Positions 1-13,895 of a stretch of 64,000 bases of DNA are shown here, in pieces. The DNA lies in the NCBI RefSeq assembly GCF_008329715.1, contig NZ_VTSR01000009.1, positions 248,001-312,000 on the forward strand, given 5' to 3'. The position numbers and the translations under genes are program-made. The first letter of the stretch is position 1. The number at the start of each line of letters is the position of its first letter. The stretch is from Gimesia chilikensis (GTDB lineage Bacteria; Planctomycetota; Planctomycetia; Planctomycetales; Planctomycetaceae). The notes under the pieces are model-generated. The model did no database searches and was not told the DNA's origin. It saw only the letters and a list, made by a program, of their open reading frames with translations.

Positions 1-105
1 GATTCTGGTGAAATCACTTAACGTAGCTCACGACTTTGACGTAGCTCCCTGATACCACCGTCGAACCGCTGGAAATCCCGATTCAGGAGCTCTACAATAC
101 GGAGC

Positions 106-981
106 ATGACTGAATCATCGACTCAAAATTCGCACCTCTTCAAAACGATTGGCGTCATTGGCGTCGGTCTGCTGGGAGGTTCTATTGCCGCTGCAGCGCG
201 ACAGCGACATCTGGCGGAAACGATTCTCGGAGCAGGACGAAATCCTTCCAGAATGCGGGCTGCCCAGCAGTCAGGACTGCTGGATCGGGGGTCAACCAAT
301 ATCGCAGAGACGGCAGCCCAGTCCGACCTTGTGATCGTCTGCACACCCGTCAACAATATCGTCCAGTTCATTCGCATCGTGGCTCAAAACAGCCGCCCCG
401 GAACGGTGATTACCGATGTTGGCAGTACGAAGCAGAAAATCTGCTCCGAATTGTATGGGAGCCTGCCTGAGGGAGTCACATTTGTGGCATCACATCCCCT
501 GGCCGGATCTGAAAAAGCAGGATTTGAATTTGCCGACCCCGAACTGTTTGTGGGGCGTCCCTGTGTGGTGACGCCCGATGATAAAACCCCGGATGAGGCC
601 ATCGAGCGGGTTAAAGGTTTCTGGGAAGCCCTGGGGATGCACGTTCTGCAGACCACGCCTGAAAATCATGATCGGATTCTGGCAGAAACCAGTCATCTAC
701 CGCATGTAATTTCCTCAGCCCTGGCGATGACTCTGTCAGAAGAGAATCGTCCGTTTACGTCTACCGGGTTTCGCGATACGACCCGGATCGCCGGCGGTGA
801 CCCATCGATCTGGATCGATATCCTGCTCAGCAACAGCGATGCCATTATTGAAAGCATCGACAAATATACCCAGTCCCTCGCCCGGTTGAGGGAGGCCATC
901 GTCAACCAGGACGAAAAACAGCTGCGTCAGCTGCTGGAAGATGGCAAAAAGAATCACGATGCATTAAATTCAGCACCGTAA
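106..981 (+). CDS. tyrA: Prephenate (or arogenate) dehydrogenase
   Basis: Catalyses the NAD(P)-dependent oxidative decarboxylation of prephenate to 4-hydroxyphenylpyruvate (or arogenate to tyrosine) in tyrosine synthesis, in the cytoplasm. The 291-residue protein has the N-terminal Rossmann glycine motif GVGLLGGS (about residues 19-26), the TDVGSTK motif (about 103-109), a conserved SHPLAGSEKAG stretch (about 129-139) and, in the helical C-terminal domain, the family signature FRDTTRIAGGDPSIW (about 222-236). Length is normal for a monofunctional TyrA; there is no chorismate mutase or ACT domain. GGAG lies almost against the ATG, so the ribosome site is not ideal, but the next methionine is inside the Rossmann fold. 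Substrate and cofactor preference cannot be read from sequence. It is followed after 76 bases by purL on the same strand. Confidence 0.95.
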   Translation: MTESSTQNSHLFKTIGVIGVGLLGGSIAAAARQRHLAETILGAGRNPSRMRAAQQSGLLDRGSTNIAETAAQSDLVIVCTPVNNIVQFIRIVAQNSRPGTVITDVGSTKQKICSELYGSLPEGVTFVASHPLAGSEKAGFEFADPELFVGRPCVVTPDDKTPDEAIERVKGFWEALGMHVLQTTPENHDRILAETSHLPHVISSALAMTLSEENRPFTSTGFRDTTRIAGGDPSIWIDILLSNSDAIIESIDKYTQSLARLREAIVNQDEKQLRQLLEDGKKNHDALNSAP

Positions 982-1057
982 GTGGAAACCAGTCTGATCC
1001 CAAAAATCCACAATCTCAGCCTGTCCCTGACTCAAATCAACTGTAACGGAACACACT

Positions 1058-3973
<2,916 letters not shown>

Positions 3974-4408
3974 GCGGTCGCAACGTGGACATTTTTCTGA
4001 TCTGATTTACAAACAAAATTTGCTTTTCCCTGCGCGCCCCTTCCCTGAGAACTCCCGGTTCCCCCCAGAATAATCCTTCCCCGGGGGGCCGGTTCGAGTA
4101 GAATAACGACAGACGTCTGAAAATGGATTTTATGCCAATCATGGGGATCTGTACGGAATATTCCCGGTAGTCCAGATTGACGGGAAACCCCTGTAATTTC
4201 TCGGTTTATGGTCGCAAAGTCTATTCTCAGGCATTACGATAGAGTCTTGTCAGACTTGGAATGGCACGTTGTCTGAAATGGTTCGCATGCTCGTTGGCGT
4301 GCTCGCCCGGCGTCGATTACCTGTGAAGACAGGAGAGATGAACCAGCAGTTCTTACGGAACATTCTGCTGCAGGCAGTGTTTACCTTTGTAGAAAGGTGT
4401 TTAAACGG
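3974..4408. other. Long intergenic region upstream of the MoxR cluster, with repeated CAGAC/GTCTG sites
   Basis: About 435 bases without a convincing gene. It holds a perfect 10-base palindrome, CAGACGTCTG, at 4110-4119, running into GTCTGAAAATGG (4115-4126). About 150 bases on, CAGAC at 4251-4255 and GTCTGAAATGG at 4271-4281 repeat the same half-sites, now 15 bases apart. A TAGAAT hexamer at 4099-4104 could be a -10 element but lacks a good -35. The GC-rich stretch around 4061-4092 could fold after purL but has no clean T run. I infer that this is the control region of cluster A; no binding protein can be named. Confidence 0.35.
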
Positions 4409-5485
<1,077 letters not shown>

Positions 5486-6407
5486 AGCCATCTCCCGCAT
5501 CTCGCGGCTGGAAATTCGGGCACGCTCGATCGTCGAAGGCTTTCTGTCCGGGTTGCACCGTAGTCCTTTTTTCGGCCAGTCGGTGGAATTCGCCCAACAC
5601 CGCGAGTATGCCCCGGGAGATGACGTCCGGAATATCGACTGGAAGGTCTGGTCGAAAACCGACAAGTATTACATCAAGCAGTACGAAGAAGATACCAACC
5701 TCCGCACCACCCTGCTCGTCGATGTCAGCGAATCGATGCAGTTTGGTACGGGACCGTTGAATAAATATGAATACGGTTGTACGGCAGCGGCTGCCCTGGC
5801 TTACCTGCTGCTCAAACAGCAGGACTCAGTGGGACTGGTCACTTTCGATGACGCCATCCGCTCCAAAGTTCCTGCACTGAGCAAGCGAACTCACCTGAAT
5901 TCACTACTGAGTGCCCTGGCTGCAGAAAAACCTGCTCAAAAAACGGACATTTATGACGTACTAAAAGAGGTCGCCGAAACGCGATCGCAAAAAGGGACGA
6001 TCATCCTCATATCCGATTTATTCGTTAACCGTGAAAGTCTGTTCAAAGGTCTGCGACTGCTGCAGTATCGCGGACACGATCTGATGCTCCTGCACATTCT
6101 GGATGATCAGGAGCTCGACTTTGATTATGCAGGTACAACACGGTTTGAAGGAATGGAAGAAACAGGCGAACTGGTCTGCGATCCCCGCTCCTTGCGCGAG
6201 GGCTATCTCAAGGCTATGCATGAGTTTCTGCATGACGTAAAACGCCGTTGTGCCCGCAATAAATTTGACTATCAGACCATCCGCACCAGCGAGTATCTTG
6301 ATGCCGCCCTGGCGCATTACCTGAATCACCGGATCGGCATGCAACAGTCGATCCGACAATAAGCAACGAATTGACCACCCCTGACACACTCAACTGATAA
6401 ATAGTTT

Positions 6408-8675
6408 ATGGAAGCCTGGTTAACACAACATTTTGTGAATTCAGCACTGGTCTATACCGGTGTCGCGATGGTCGCTGCGCCGATCATTATCCATCTGATT
6501 AACCGCTTCCAGTATAAACGCGTTCGTTTTGCCGCCATGGAATTCCTGCTGCAAAGCCAGCAGACCAACCAGCGGCGGGTGCTTCTGGAACAACTGCTGC
6601 TTCTGCTGCTGCGGATTCTGTTAATCGTCTGCCTGCTGCTGCTGATTGCGCGGCTGATTCTCGATCCGGATCAGCTCTCTATGTTTCAAGGAGCCAAGTC
6701 GCATCACGTGATCGTACTCGACGACAGTGGCTCCATGCGCAACATCTGGGGTGAGCAGTCAGCGTTTCAGGAAGGACTGCAGGTAGTCCGCAAAATTGCC
6801 GCGGAGGGGACGAGTCGTCCCAACACTGAAAAATTTTCTCTGATCCTGCTCTCCCGTGCGGACGCTCCACTGTTCCTGCAACGTGATATCAACGAAGAAC
6901 TGATCAACGAACTCGATGCCAAGCTCGGAAATCTCACCTGTTCCCATCAGAGCCTGGACCTGAACCAGGGTCTGGAAGCGGCTGCTGATCTGCTGAATGA
7001 AGACCGGGCGGTGATTAAAACTCTGCACCTGATTTCCGACTTTCGTAAAGCAGACTGGCAGGAGAAAAAATCGGTCGCAGCGACGATCGAAAAGTTGAGC
7101 AGCAACGATACTACGATCAATCTGGTCAAAACGGTTCCCGATTCACAGCCCAACCTGGCGATTACGGAACTCTCGGGCGCTACGGAGGTCGCAGCCGTCG
7201 ATGTCCCACTCCGGTTGCGTGTCAGCGTTAAAAACTTTGGTGACAAGGTGGCTCAAGATGTCCGCGTCTCGGCGTTTGTCGATCAGAACAAGCTGCCGAT
7301 GAGCATTGTATTTGACAAGATTGAAGCCGGCAGCGAAGTCTCCCAGGATTTTGATGTCGTGTTCAATAAACCGAATCTGCATCAGATTAATGTCAGTTTG
7401 AGTAACGATGCACTCGACAGCGACAACGAACGTTTTCTGTCCATCAACGTCAAGCAGTCAAATCCAGTTCTGATTGTGGACGGGAATCCTTCCGGCAACG
7501 AATGGATGTACGTCCAGACCGCGATTGCTCCCGACGCCGCCATCACAGGATTTGCGCCCTCGGTCGAAAATGTCGACTACCTGCGCAGACACCCATTGAA
7601 TCAGTTCAAGAACATCTACCTGCTCAATGTGGCCGAGTTGCCCCTCGATGCGATTGATGCCCTGGAGACATTCGTCAAAAACGGGGGCGGCCTGATCTGG
7701 TTCGCAGGCCCCTCAGTCCAGCCTGCGTTCTATAACGACAAACTTTACAAGGAAGGGAACGGACTGTTTCCGGCGCCCCTGGAAATCGCGCCTCGTGACC
7801 TGCCTGCACGCGACTCGAATACGCTGGTCGACCTGGAGGTCGGTGACCATCCACTGTTTTCAGTTTTCGCAGGTCAGGACAATCCCCTGATCGAAGCGGT
7901 CTCGATCATGCGTTACTTCCCGATTTCTGCCCAGTGGCTGCAAAATAAGGCTGCTACCGCTTCGGGAGTCAGCATCATCGCCAAGCTGAGAAATCAGGAT
8001 CCGCTGATCCTGGAACACCGACTGGGGAAAGGACGCATTATTACCTGTCTGACTTCTGCCGGTCCTGTCCAGACCAGCGAAGGAGAGCCCTGGAATTCCT
8101 GGGCGCTGAATCCGAGTTATATCGTCTTCCAGTTGGAGCTGCAGAAATACCTGGTGCAGTCTCGCTCCCACGAGCAGGCTGAGACATCCGGGGATCCGAT
8201 CGCCTTCTCACTGGATGCAGCGACCTACACCGATGAAGTAGAAATCCTGACTCCCGTGACCGCCGGGGGGCGGACCGTACGACTCAAGGCCACTCCCCAA
8301 CAGGACAGCGACGCGAGTAACTCAGGTGACCTGAAACTGATCACGACTTTTCGCGAGACCGACCAGCCGGGTGTCTACACAGTACAGCTGAAGCGTCAGG
8401 ACCAGACTGTTGAATCCCAGATGTATGCTTTCAATTTCCCTGTCACCGAAAGTAACCTGGAACTGGCGACGACAGATGAACTCACTGCCGAGTTAGGAAA
8501 CTCTCCCTCGATTCAGATTCAGGAACCCGGTGAATTCCAGTGGATTCAGGGCCAGGAAGCGGGGCGGGAAATCACCAACACAATTCTGATCATCCTGTTT
8601 ATACTATTGCTCTGTGAACAGCTGCTGGCCTACCGCCTGAGCTACCATCCCCAGACTGCGAGCGTTGCCGCATGA
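6408..8675 (+). CDS. BatA-like membrane VWA protein
   Basis: 755 residues. The N-terminus matches the BatA N-terminal region: a membrane segment followed by PIIIHLINRFQYKRVRFAAMEFL (in pieces over about 25-48), then a second leucine-rich membrane segment (about 62-86). The VWA domain follows, with a MIDAS motif DDSGS (about 104-108) and a second acidic site ISDF. The middle (about 280-640) is probably beta-rich and extracytoplasmic, and a C-terminal membrane segment lies near 725-742. The architecture suits a membrane-anchored adaptor acting with the MoxR ATPase. It is a clear paralog, in architecture and position, of the gene at 50673. The stop overlaps the next start as ATGA, so translation is probably coupled. 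No Shine-Dalgarno is visible before its ATG. Confidence 0.87.
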   Translation: MEAWLTQHFVNSALVYTGVAMVAAPIIIHLINRFQYKRVRFAAMEFLLQSQQTNQRRVLLEQLLLLLLRILLIVCLLLLIARLILDPDQLSMFQGAKSHHVIVLDDSGSMRNIWGEQSAFQEGLQVVRKIAAEGTSRPNTEKFSLILLSRADAPLFLQRDINEELINELDAKLGNLTCSHQSLDLNQGLEAAADLLNEDRAVIKTLHLISDFRKADWQEKKSVAATIEKLSSNDTTINLVKTVPDSQPNLAITELSGATEVAAVDVPLRLRVSVKNFGDKVAQDVRVSAFVDQNKLPMSIVFDKIEAGSEVSQDFDVVFNKPNLHQINVSLSNDALDSDNERFLSINVKQSNPVLIVDGNPSGNEWMYVQTAIAPDAAITGFAPSVENVDYLRRHPLNQFKNIYLLNVAELPLDAIDALETFVKNGGGLIWFAGPSVQPAFYNDKLYKEGNGLFPAPLEIAPRDLPARDSNTLVDLEVGDHPLFSVFAGQDNPLIEAVSIMRYFPISAQWLQNKAATASGVSIIAKLRNQDPLILEHRLGKGRIITCLTSAGPVQTSEGEPWNSWALNPSYIVFQLELQKYLVQSRSHEQAETSGDPIAFSLDAATYTDEVEILTPVTAGGRTVRLKATPQQDSDASNSGDLKLITTFRETDQPGVYTVQLKRQDQTVESQMYAFNFPVTESNLELATTDELTAELGNSPSIQIQEPGEFQWIQGQEAGREITNTILIILFILLLCEQLLAYRLSYHPQTASVAA

Positions 8676-11131
8676 ACCTACTGAGCTCTGTCTCCCAATT
8701 CATGATGCTGGCTGCCGACGAAACCACGGCGTTTCGTTCGATCGAATACGATACGCCCGAAACCGGCTGGGGCTGGCTGCTGCTGTTGGGGGGCCTGGCA
8801 CTGGTACTGATCCTGTCGATCCGCACCATCTGGAAAGATTCGTTTCAGCTGCCCGTGTTCTGGCGGTGCTGGTTGACCGGGTTGCGTCTGGCGGTGCTGA
8901 TTGCATTGATAGTCATCGTATTCAACCCGCATGAACGAACACAGAAAATGTCGTTCCGCCCATCCCGGGTCGCGGTGCTGGTCGACACCTCACTCTCCAT
9001 GAGGCACCCGAATGAGCTGGTCTCTGCAAATGCCAGTTCCCCCGCCAGTCGAAACGTCCCCAGTCGGATGGAAGCCATTGAAAAACTGCTCGCGGACTCA
9101 CCTCTGATTGCAGACCTGCAGAAGAGTCACCAGGTCAGTGTCTACACGTTCGACCAGGCCCTGAAAGGGCCACACCATGTCTTCCAGCGTGAGTCACAAG
9201 ACAAAACTTCCAATACTGAAGAATCAGTTGATACTACATCCCCAGAAACGGATACTAAAGTTGACTGGAACACTCTGCTACAACCTCAAGGACTCGAAAC
9301 GAGACTGGGGGAACAGCTGGGGCAGCTGATCCGCGAAATCAATGGTTCAACGTTGTCGGGAATTATCGTGGCCACCGATGGTGCTTCTAATGCAGGCACT
9401 GATTTACTCTCTGCCAACGAAGCAGCAAAGGAAGCCAAAGTTCGTCTGATTACTCTCGGTGTCGGCAGTCCGACACGACCGGCTAACCTGCAGGTTTCAA
9501 AAATCATCGCTCCCACAGATGTACAGTTCGGCGATGCCTTTGAAATCACCGCACTGCTGCAGGCGGTCGGAATGCCAGGAAAAAATATCACACTGGAGTT
9601 GCTGAAAAAGCTGCCGGGAGATGCAGAACCAACGGTGATTGAGTCTCGCGATATTCTATTACCTACAGAAGACGGCCTGCCGCTGGATGTCAAATTTGAA
9701 CGGACGCCAGCCGAAGAGGGTGAAATCAACTACGTGATCCGGGTGCGTGGCAATCAGCTGGCCCAGGATGCGAACGCGATGGACAACGAACTGGAACACA
9801 CGGTAAATGTCTTCAGCCGTCCGACTCGGGTACTGGTGATTGCAGGTGGTCCGATGCGTGATTACCGCTTTGCCCGTACGATGCTTTACCGCCATCCCTC
9901 TATCAAGTCAGATGTCTGGCTGCAATCTGCGCCTCCGGGTGTCTCACAGGATGCTGACCAGTTGCTGTATGAATTCCCCGAACGAGCCGACCTGTTTGAG
10001 TATGATGTCGTCCTGGCTTTCGATGTGAACTGGAGCCTGTTATCAGCAGAACAGATGCTGAATCTGAATGAATGGGTCTCCTCCGGGGGCGGGGGCATCG
10101 TGTTGGTTGCCGGTGATGTCTATACACCTAAAATGTCGCTGGAAAGTGACAAGTATCAGTCGATTCTCGATCTGTATCCAGTCTTCATTAATTCCTTTGT
10201 AAGGGATTATCTCGATCAGGAAGCAACACAGATTCGCCGCATTGAATGGACACAGGCGGGACTGGATGCCGGTTTCCTGATGCTGACCGACGATCCGGCG
10301 ACCTCGAAAGAGCTCTGGGAAACATTCCCGGGGCTGTATCGCTGTTATCCCTCGAACGGAGCCAAAGCTGCTGCGACGGTCTACGCTCATTTTCCCGACC
10401 CCAAAACTCAAACCGAACATGGTTTTTCGATTCTGATGGCTTCACAATATTTCGGCGAAGGCCGCTGCTTCTACCTCGGTAGCCCCGAAATGTGGCGGCT
10501 CCGTTCCGTCGATGAAGATTACTACGACCGCTTCTGGACCAAACTGATCCGTAATGTCGGACAGGGACGTACTCGACGTGGTACGAAGCGGGGGACCCTG
10601 ATTCTCGAACGGGATGAATATGTTCTGGGACAGACGGTCTCGGTACGGGTTCGACTGTTGAATCCCGAATTCCAGCCACTTGTTCAGGAATCGGTACCGA
10701 TGGAAGTCATTGACCCGCGCGGACGCCCCCTGGTTCCTAATCTGCTCTTAATGCAGGATCGAAACCGTCCGGGAGAATACACGGCCAGCTTCCGAGCCAG
10801 CCTGCCCGGGAAGTATCGTTTCAATGTGACCGTTCCGAATTCCAAGGGACAGGTCGTCGAAGGCAGTCTGAATGTCCTGCTGCCGCGACTGGAAGATGAA
10901 TCACTGAGCCAGAATGTCAAAGGCCTCAAGGAGCTGGCCCGCGATACGGGCGGTGCGTATCTTGCACTGGAAGAAGCGGAAACAATTCCTGCACTGCTGC
11001 CCGACCAGGGTGAAGAATTTTTGATCGACGAACGCTTGAAAACACTTTGGGACCAGGCCTGGGTCTTCTTCCTGTTAGCAGGCCTGCTGGCGACCGAGTG
11101 GCTGACACGAAAACTGTTTAAATTGTCATGA
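8672..11131 (+). CDS. Membrane VWA protein with glutamine-amidotransferase-like region
   Basis: 819 residues. Two membrane segments (about 32-52 and 62-84) precede a VWA domain with MIDAS motif DTSLS (about 106-110) and the distal site ATDGASNAG. A class-I-GATase-like Rossmann segment starts at VLVIAGGPMRDYRFA (about 389-403) and continues to a glycine-rich SSGGGGIVLVAG; no catalytic Cys is evident, so it is probably not an amidotransferase. The C-terminus is a membrane helix, LWDQAWVFFLLAG then EWLTRKL, nearly the same pattern as the end of the gene at 52971 (LWDHWLILVL, EWALRKL), which marks the two as paralogs. It overlaps the preceding VWA gene by four bases. Role inferred: envelope partner of the MoxR/VWA set; substrate unknown. 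Confidence 0.85.
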   Translation: MNLLSSVSQFMMLAADETTAFRSIEYDTPETGWGWLLLLGGLALVLILSIRTIWKDSFQLPVFWRCWLTGLRLAVLIALIVIVFNPHERTQKMSFRPSRVAVLVDTSLSMRHPNELVSANASSPASRNVPSRMEAIEKLLADSPLIADLQKSHQVSVYTFDQALKGPHHVFQRESQDKTSNTEESVDTTSPETDTKVDWNTLLQPQGLETRLGEQLGQLIREINGSTLSGIIVATDGASNAGTDLLSANEAAKEAKVRLITLGVGSPTRPANLQVSKIIAPTDVQFGDAFEITALLQAVGMPGKNITLELLKKLPGDAEPTVIESRDILLPTEDGLPLDVKFERTPAEEGEINYVIRVRGNQLAQDANAMDNELEHTVNVFSRPTRVLVIAGGPMRDYRFARTMLYRHPSIKSDVWLQSAPPGVSQDADQLLYEFPERADLFEYDVVLAFDVNWSLLSAEQMLNLNEWVSSGGGGIVLVAGDVYTPKMSLESDKYQSILDLYPVFINSFVRDYLDQEATQIRRIEWTQAGLDAGFLMLTDDPATSKELWETFPGLYRCYPSNGAKAAATVYAHFPDPKTQTEHGFSILMASQYFGEGRCFYLGSPEMWRLRSVDEDYYDRFWTKLIRNVGQGRTRRGTKRGTLILERDEYVLGQTVSVRVRLLNPEFQPLVQESVPMEVIDPRGRPLVPNLLLMQDRNRPGEYTASFRASLPGKYRFNVTVPNSKGQVVEGSLNVLLPRLEDESLSQNVKGLKELARDTGGAYLALEEAETIPALLPDQGEEFLIDERLKTLWDQAWVFFLLAGLLATEWLTRKLFKLS

Positions 11132-11205
11132 CAATCAGTAATGGAAAGAATTTCAGGGAACTCCGGCACTTCAATCGACGTCCCAAATGATTGTAAAGCA
11201 GACCT

Positions 11206-13680
11206 ATGAATGAACCATCAAAAATCACGCTCCCTCAGGAAATCACTGATCTCCTCAATCGGTTGCGTGGGAAAATCCGCAGATACATTCTGTTGGAAGG
11301 AGTTGCGCGGCTGCTGGCAGTGATCGGTCTGATCTTCTGGGCCAGCTTCCTGGTTGACTGGGGTTACTTTCAGCTGAGCCATTTTGAACTGCCGGTCTGG
11401 TTTCGAGCCTCGCTGGTCCTGATTTCCGTTTCGGCAATTCTCGTACTGGCGGTCAGTCTGCTGCTGTTCCGCCTGATGAAAAAAATGCGACGCAAAGCAC
11501 TCGCACTGGTGCTGGAGCGACGCTTCCCCGAACTGAATGACCGGCTGGCGACCGCGATTGAACTGCACGAGACCCACGAACCACAGAATGCCCTGACGCG
11601 CGCGATGCTGGAACGAACCGTGCATGAAGTGGCCGAGGGCAGCAGACAGCTCCCGCTGGAAGAGGTCTTCGACAAACGTCCGCTGCGGCGTGCTTTTCTC
11701 TGCGCGCTGGCACTGTGTATTTCGATCCTGACGCTGGCGGTGTTCAATCAACCGGCGATGGCCCGCTGGGCCAAGGGTTACCTCGAGCTAAAAACCGATT
11801 ACTGGAACCGAGAGACGGGACTGGTGGTTAAAGTCATCGCACAGCCTGGTGACCGGGTCAAAGATTTTCAGAATCAGATCTACAAGCATGGGCTGGGTAA
11901 CGATCTGACCCTGCTGGTGGAAACGGCAGATGGAAAGCAGGCTCCCGAACGCGTCCAACTGACATATCGAATGCAAAGCGGACGGGGAGGCGGCAGGACG
12001 GTAATGTCCCGCATGGGAGAAGGCCGTTTTAAACACACGATTACCGATCTGCTGGAAGACATTCAGGTCTGGGTGTCGGGAAATGATTACACCAATCCCC
12101 AGCCTTACACCATTGAGATTGTGGAAAATCCCGTGCTGGACCAGATTCAACTCTCTTGTGTGTACCCGCCCTACATGGGCCTGAACCAGGTTGAGCCGGC
12201 TTCGGGTAAACCAGTCCCCGATCTACTGGCCGTACAGGGAACTCAGATTTCGATCCCCGTTAATACTGAGTTTGATCTGATCTCAAGCGCCAACAAACCG
12301 ATCACCCGGTATCTGTTCGAAACCGATCGTCTCAAACTGCAACTCGAACCACCACGCGAGAACAGCCAGACCGAGAGTTATCTGGCATGGAAAAACCCTC
12401 AGGGAGAAATCGTCAGCCAGGCCGAGATCACCGGCCCCCAACTGTCACAGATGTGTGGTTCAGACCAGTTGCAGTTCCAGATTCCCTTTACGCTGATCGG
12501 GGAAAGCAAACCTCAGTCCGAGGCCCAGAGTGGCTCTCTGCCTGCCCGCATTCCACTCATGGCGGATGAGCCGATCCGGATTTATCTGGAGGATGCAGAC
12601 GGGCTGCTGGTAACCGAGCCGATCCGTTTGAGCATCAACGGGATCGTCGATCAACCACCCAAAATTGATACACAGCTCAAAGGAATTGGCAAATCAATTA
12701 CCCGTAAGGCGATGATTCCAGTACAGGGAACGATTACCGATGATTACGGTATCCAGGCAGCACGATTTGATTTCCTGGTCGATGAAGATAAAAACTTCCG
12801 TCCCCGGCCGTTCCGCAAGAAACCAAGTGAACGCCCCCGGGAATTCACTCTGCAGCGGAATGATCAGGAGGAGTGGGAACGTTTTGAGGTCCTCCCATTG
12901 GATCTGAAAGTCGGACAGAAAATCAGCCTGACCGTCCATGCAGAAGATGCAGACAATCTGAGCGGTCCGCATCAGGTACATGGGGAAACCTATCACTTTG
13001 AAATTGTTACCGACGAAGAGCTGCTCTCCCAGCTCTATTCCAAGGAACTCAATCTGCGGAAACGCTTCGAACAGATTTTTAAAGAAGTCACACAGACGCG
13101 CGATGAACTGAGCGAGCGTATCGAACAACTCAAGCAGGCAGAATCGATCAAAGCGAAACAAAAGCAGGGCCAAAGCGATCCCAAATGGAATGACACCCTG
13201 CTGGAAATCCAGACGGCGGTCGCGGTTTCAGCCGATCGCAGTTTGTACGGCAGCCGCAAAAATGCGACAGAAACCGCGTCGATCGTTGAATCATTTCATG
13301 ACATCCGCGAAGAGCTGGTGAACAATGGAGTCGCCACTGCACAGATTCTGGGCCGGATTGACGACAAAATTCTCAAACCCCTGACCATGATCCACGAGCA
13401 GGACTTTCCCGAGGTCGATCAACACCTGGGACTGCTCCGACTGGCTATCGAGAAACAAAATGACCCCTTGCCGGAAATGCAGACCAGCATTGAACTTTTG
13501 AACGCCATGCTGAACCGGATGCAGAGTGTCCTTGATGAAATGCAGGACCTGCTGGAGTTTCACGAAGCCATTGAAATGCTGAAGAATCTGATTGAACGCG
13601 AAAAAGAATTAACCGAAGAGACAAAAAAATATCGCAAAAACAAGCTGCTCGATCGTCTCAAAGGGTTGGGACTGGAATAA
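11206..13680 (+). CDS. DUF4175-like membrane/coiled-coil protein
   Basis: 824 residues. Membrane segments lie at about 28-48, 64-88 and 163-184. Between them is a conserved helical stretch with FPELNDRLATAIEL (about 108-121). A large beta-rich region with proline-rich repeats (about 190-600) follows, then a C-terminal coiled coil rich in E, K, R and L (about 605-820). I place it by resemblance to DUF4175-type proteins and, more firmly, by paralogy to the gene at 55695, which shares the order of membrane segments and the motif LNERLTSVLEL. Unlike that protein it stops after the first coil; the glutamine-rich part is in the next gene. It is probably anchored in the inner membrane with most of its mass outside the cytoplasm. 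Confidence 0.75.
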   Translation: MNEPSKITLPQEITDLLNRLRGKIRRYILLEGVARLLAVIGLIFWASFLVDWGYFQLSHFELPVWFRASLVLISVSAILVLAVSLLLFRLMKKMRRKALALVLERRFPELNDRLATAIELHETHEPQNALTRAMLERTVHEVAEGSRQLPLEEVFDKRPLRRAFLCALALCISILTLAVFNQPAMARWAKGYLELKTDYWNRETGLVVKVIAQPGDRVKDFQNQIYKHGLGNDLTLLVETADGKQAPERVQLTYRMQSGRGGGRTVMSRMGEGRFKHTITDLLEDIQVWVSGNDYTNPQPYTIEIVENPVLDQIQLSCVYPPYMGLNQVEPASGKPVPDLLAVQGTQISIPVNTEFDLISSANKPITRYLFETDRLKLQLEPPRENSQTESYLAWKNPQGEIVSQAEITGPQLSQMCGSDQLQFQIPFTLIGESKPQSEAQSGSLPARIPLMADEPIRIYLEDADGLLVTEPIRLSINGIVDQPPKIDTQLKGIGKSITRKAMIPVQGTITDDYGIQAARFDFLVDEDKNFRPRPFRKKPSERPREFTLQRNDQEEWERFEVLPLDLKVGQKISLTVHAEDADNLSGPHQVHGETYHFEIVTDEELLSQLYSKELNLRKRFEQIFKEVTQTRDELSERIEQLKQAESIKAKQKQGQSDPKWNDTLLEIQTAVAVSADRSLYGSRKNATETASIVESFHDIREELVNNGVATAQILGRIDDKILKPLTMIHEQDFPEVDQHLGLLRLAIEKQNDPLPEMQTSIELLNAMLNRMQSVLDEMQDLLEFHEAIEMLKNLIEREKELTEETKKYRKNKLLDRLKGLGLE

Positions 13681-13750
13681 TCTGTCGCCAATCTGTGCCT
13701 CGGTCAAAATGCGATTTTCACCCCGCTTTTGACTGAACACAAAAACATGC

Positions 13751-13779
13751 TTCGAACATGGTCCCCGACATGATATAAT
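13751..13779 (+). promoter_or_regulatory. Probable sigma-70-type promoter with extended -10
   Basis: A perfect TATAAT at 13774-13779 is preceded by TGA (TGN, extended -10). A weak -35, TTCGAA, lies at 13751-13756 with 17-base spacing. Transcription would start near 13786. It lies inside cluster A and would give the glutamine-rich gene and its followers an extra promoter. Confidence 0.6.
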
Positions 13780-13785
13780 AAATCG

Positions 13786-13830
13786 CTGTGCTTTCTTCTC
13801 AGCGCGCTCATTATGTTGAGAAAGGCACAG
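13786..13830 (+). promoter_or_regulatory. 5'-end stem-loop in the leader of the glutamine-rich gene
   Basis: CTGTGC at 13786-13791 pairs with GCACAG at 13825-13830. The stem continues as TTTC/GAAA and, past small bulges, CTCA/TGAG, around a loop at 13802-13816. It begins almost exactly where the promoter at 13774 would start the RNA, so the transcript would carry a hairpin at its 5' end. Such hairpins commonly protect an mRNA from decay; that role here is inferred. Confidence 0.45.
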
Positions 13831-13895
13831 CCCTTACGTATTCCCTCCCTATCGGTTCTGAGTTCATTATGAATTTTCTGTCAGGAGCACTTCTT

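Noticed and set aside
1-105. Short open stretch ending in TGA at 110-112, which could be the 3' end of an upstream gene
   Set aside because: The frame has a stop at 42-44, so only about 22 codons are open; no family is recognisable. The other frame ending at 50-52 is equally short.
4262-4280. TGGCAC resembling the -24 element of a sigma-54 promoter
   Set aside because: The -12 position reads CTGAA instead of TTGCA, so the second half of the site is missing.
13788-13895. Upstream GTG (13788) or ATG (13869) starts for the glutamine-rich protein
   Set aside because: 13788 falls inside the predicted 5' hairpin at the transcript end. 13896 has AGGAG at proper spacing and opens the signal peptide directly.
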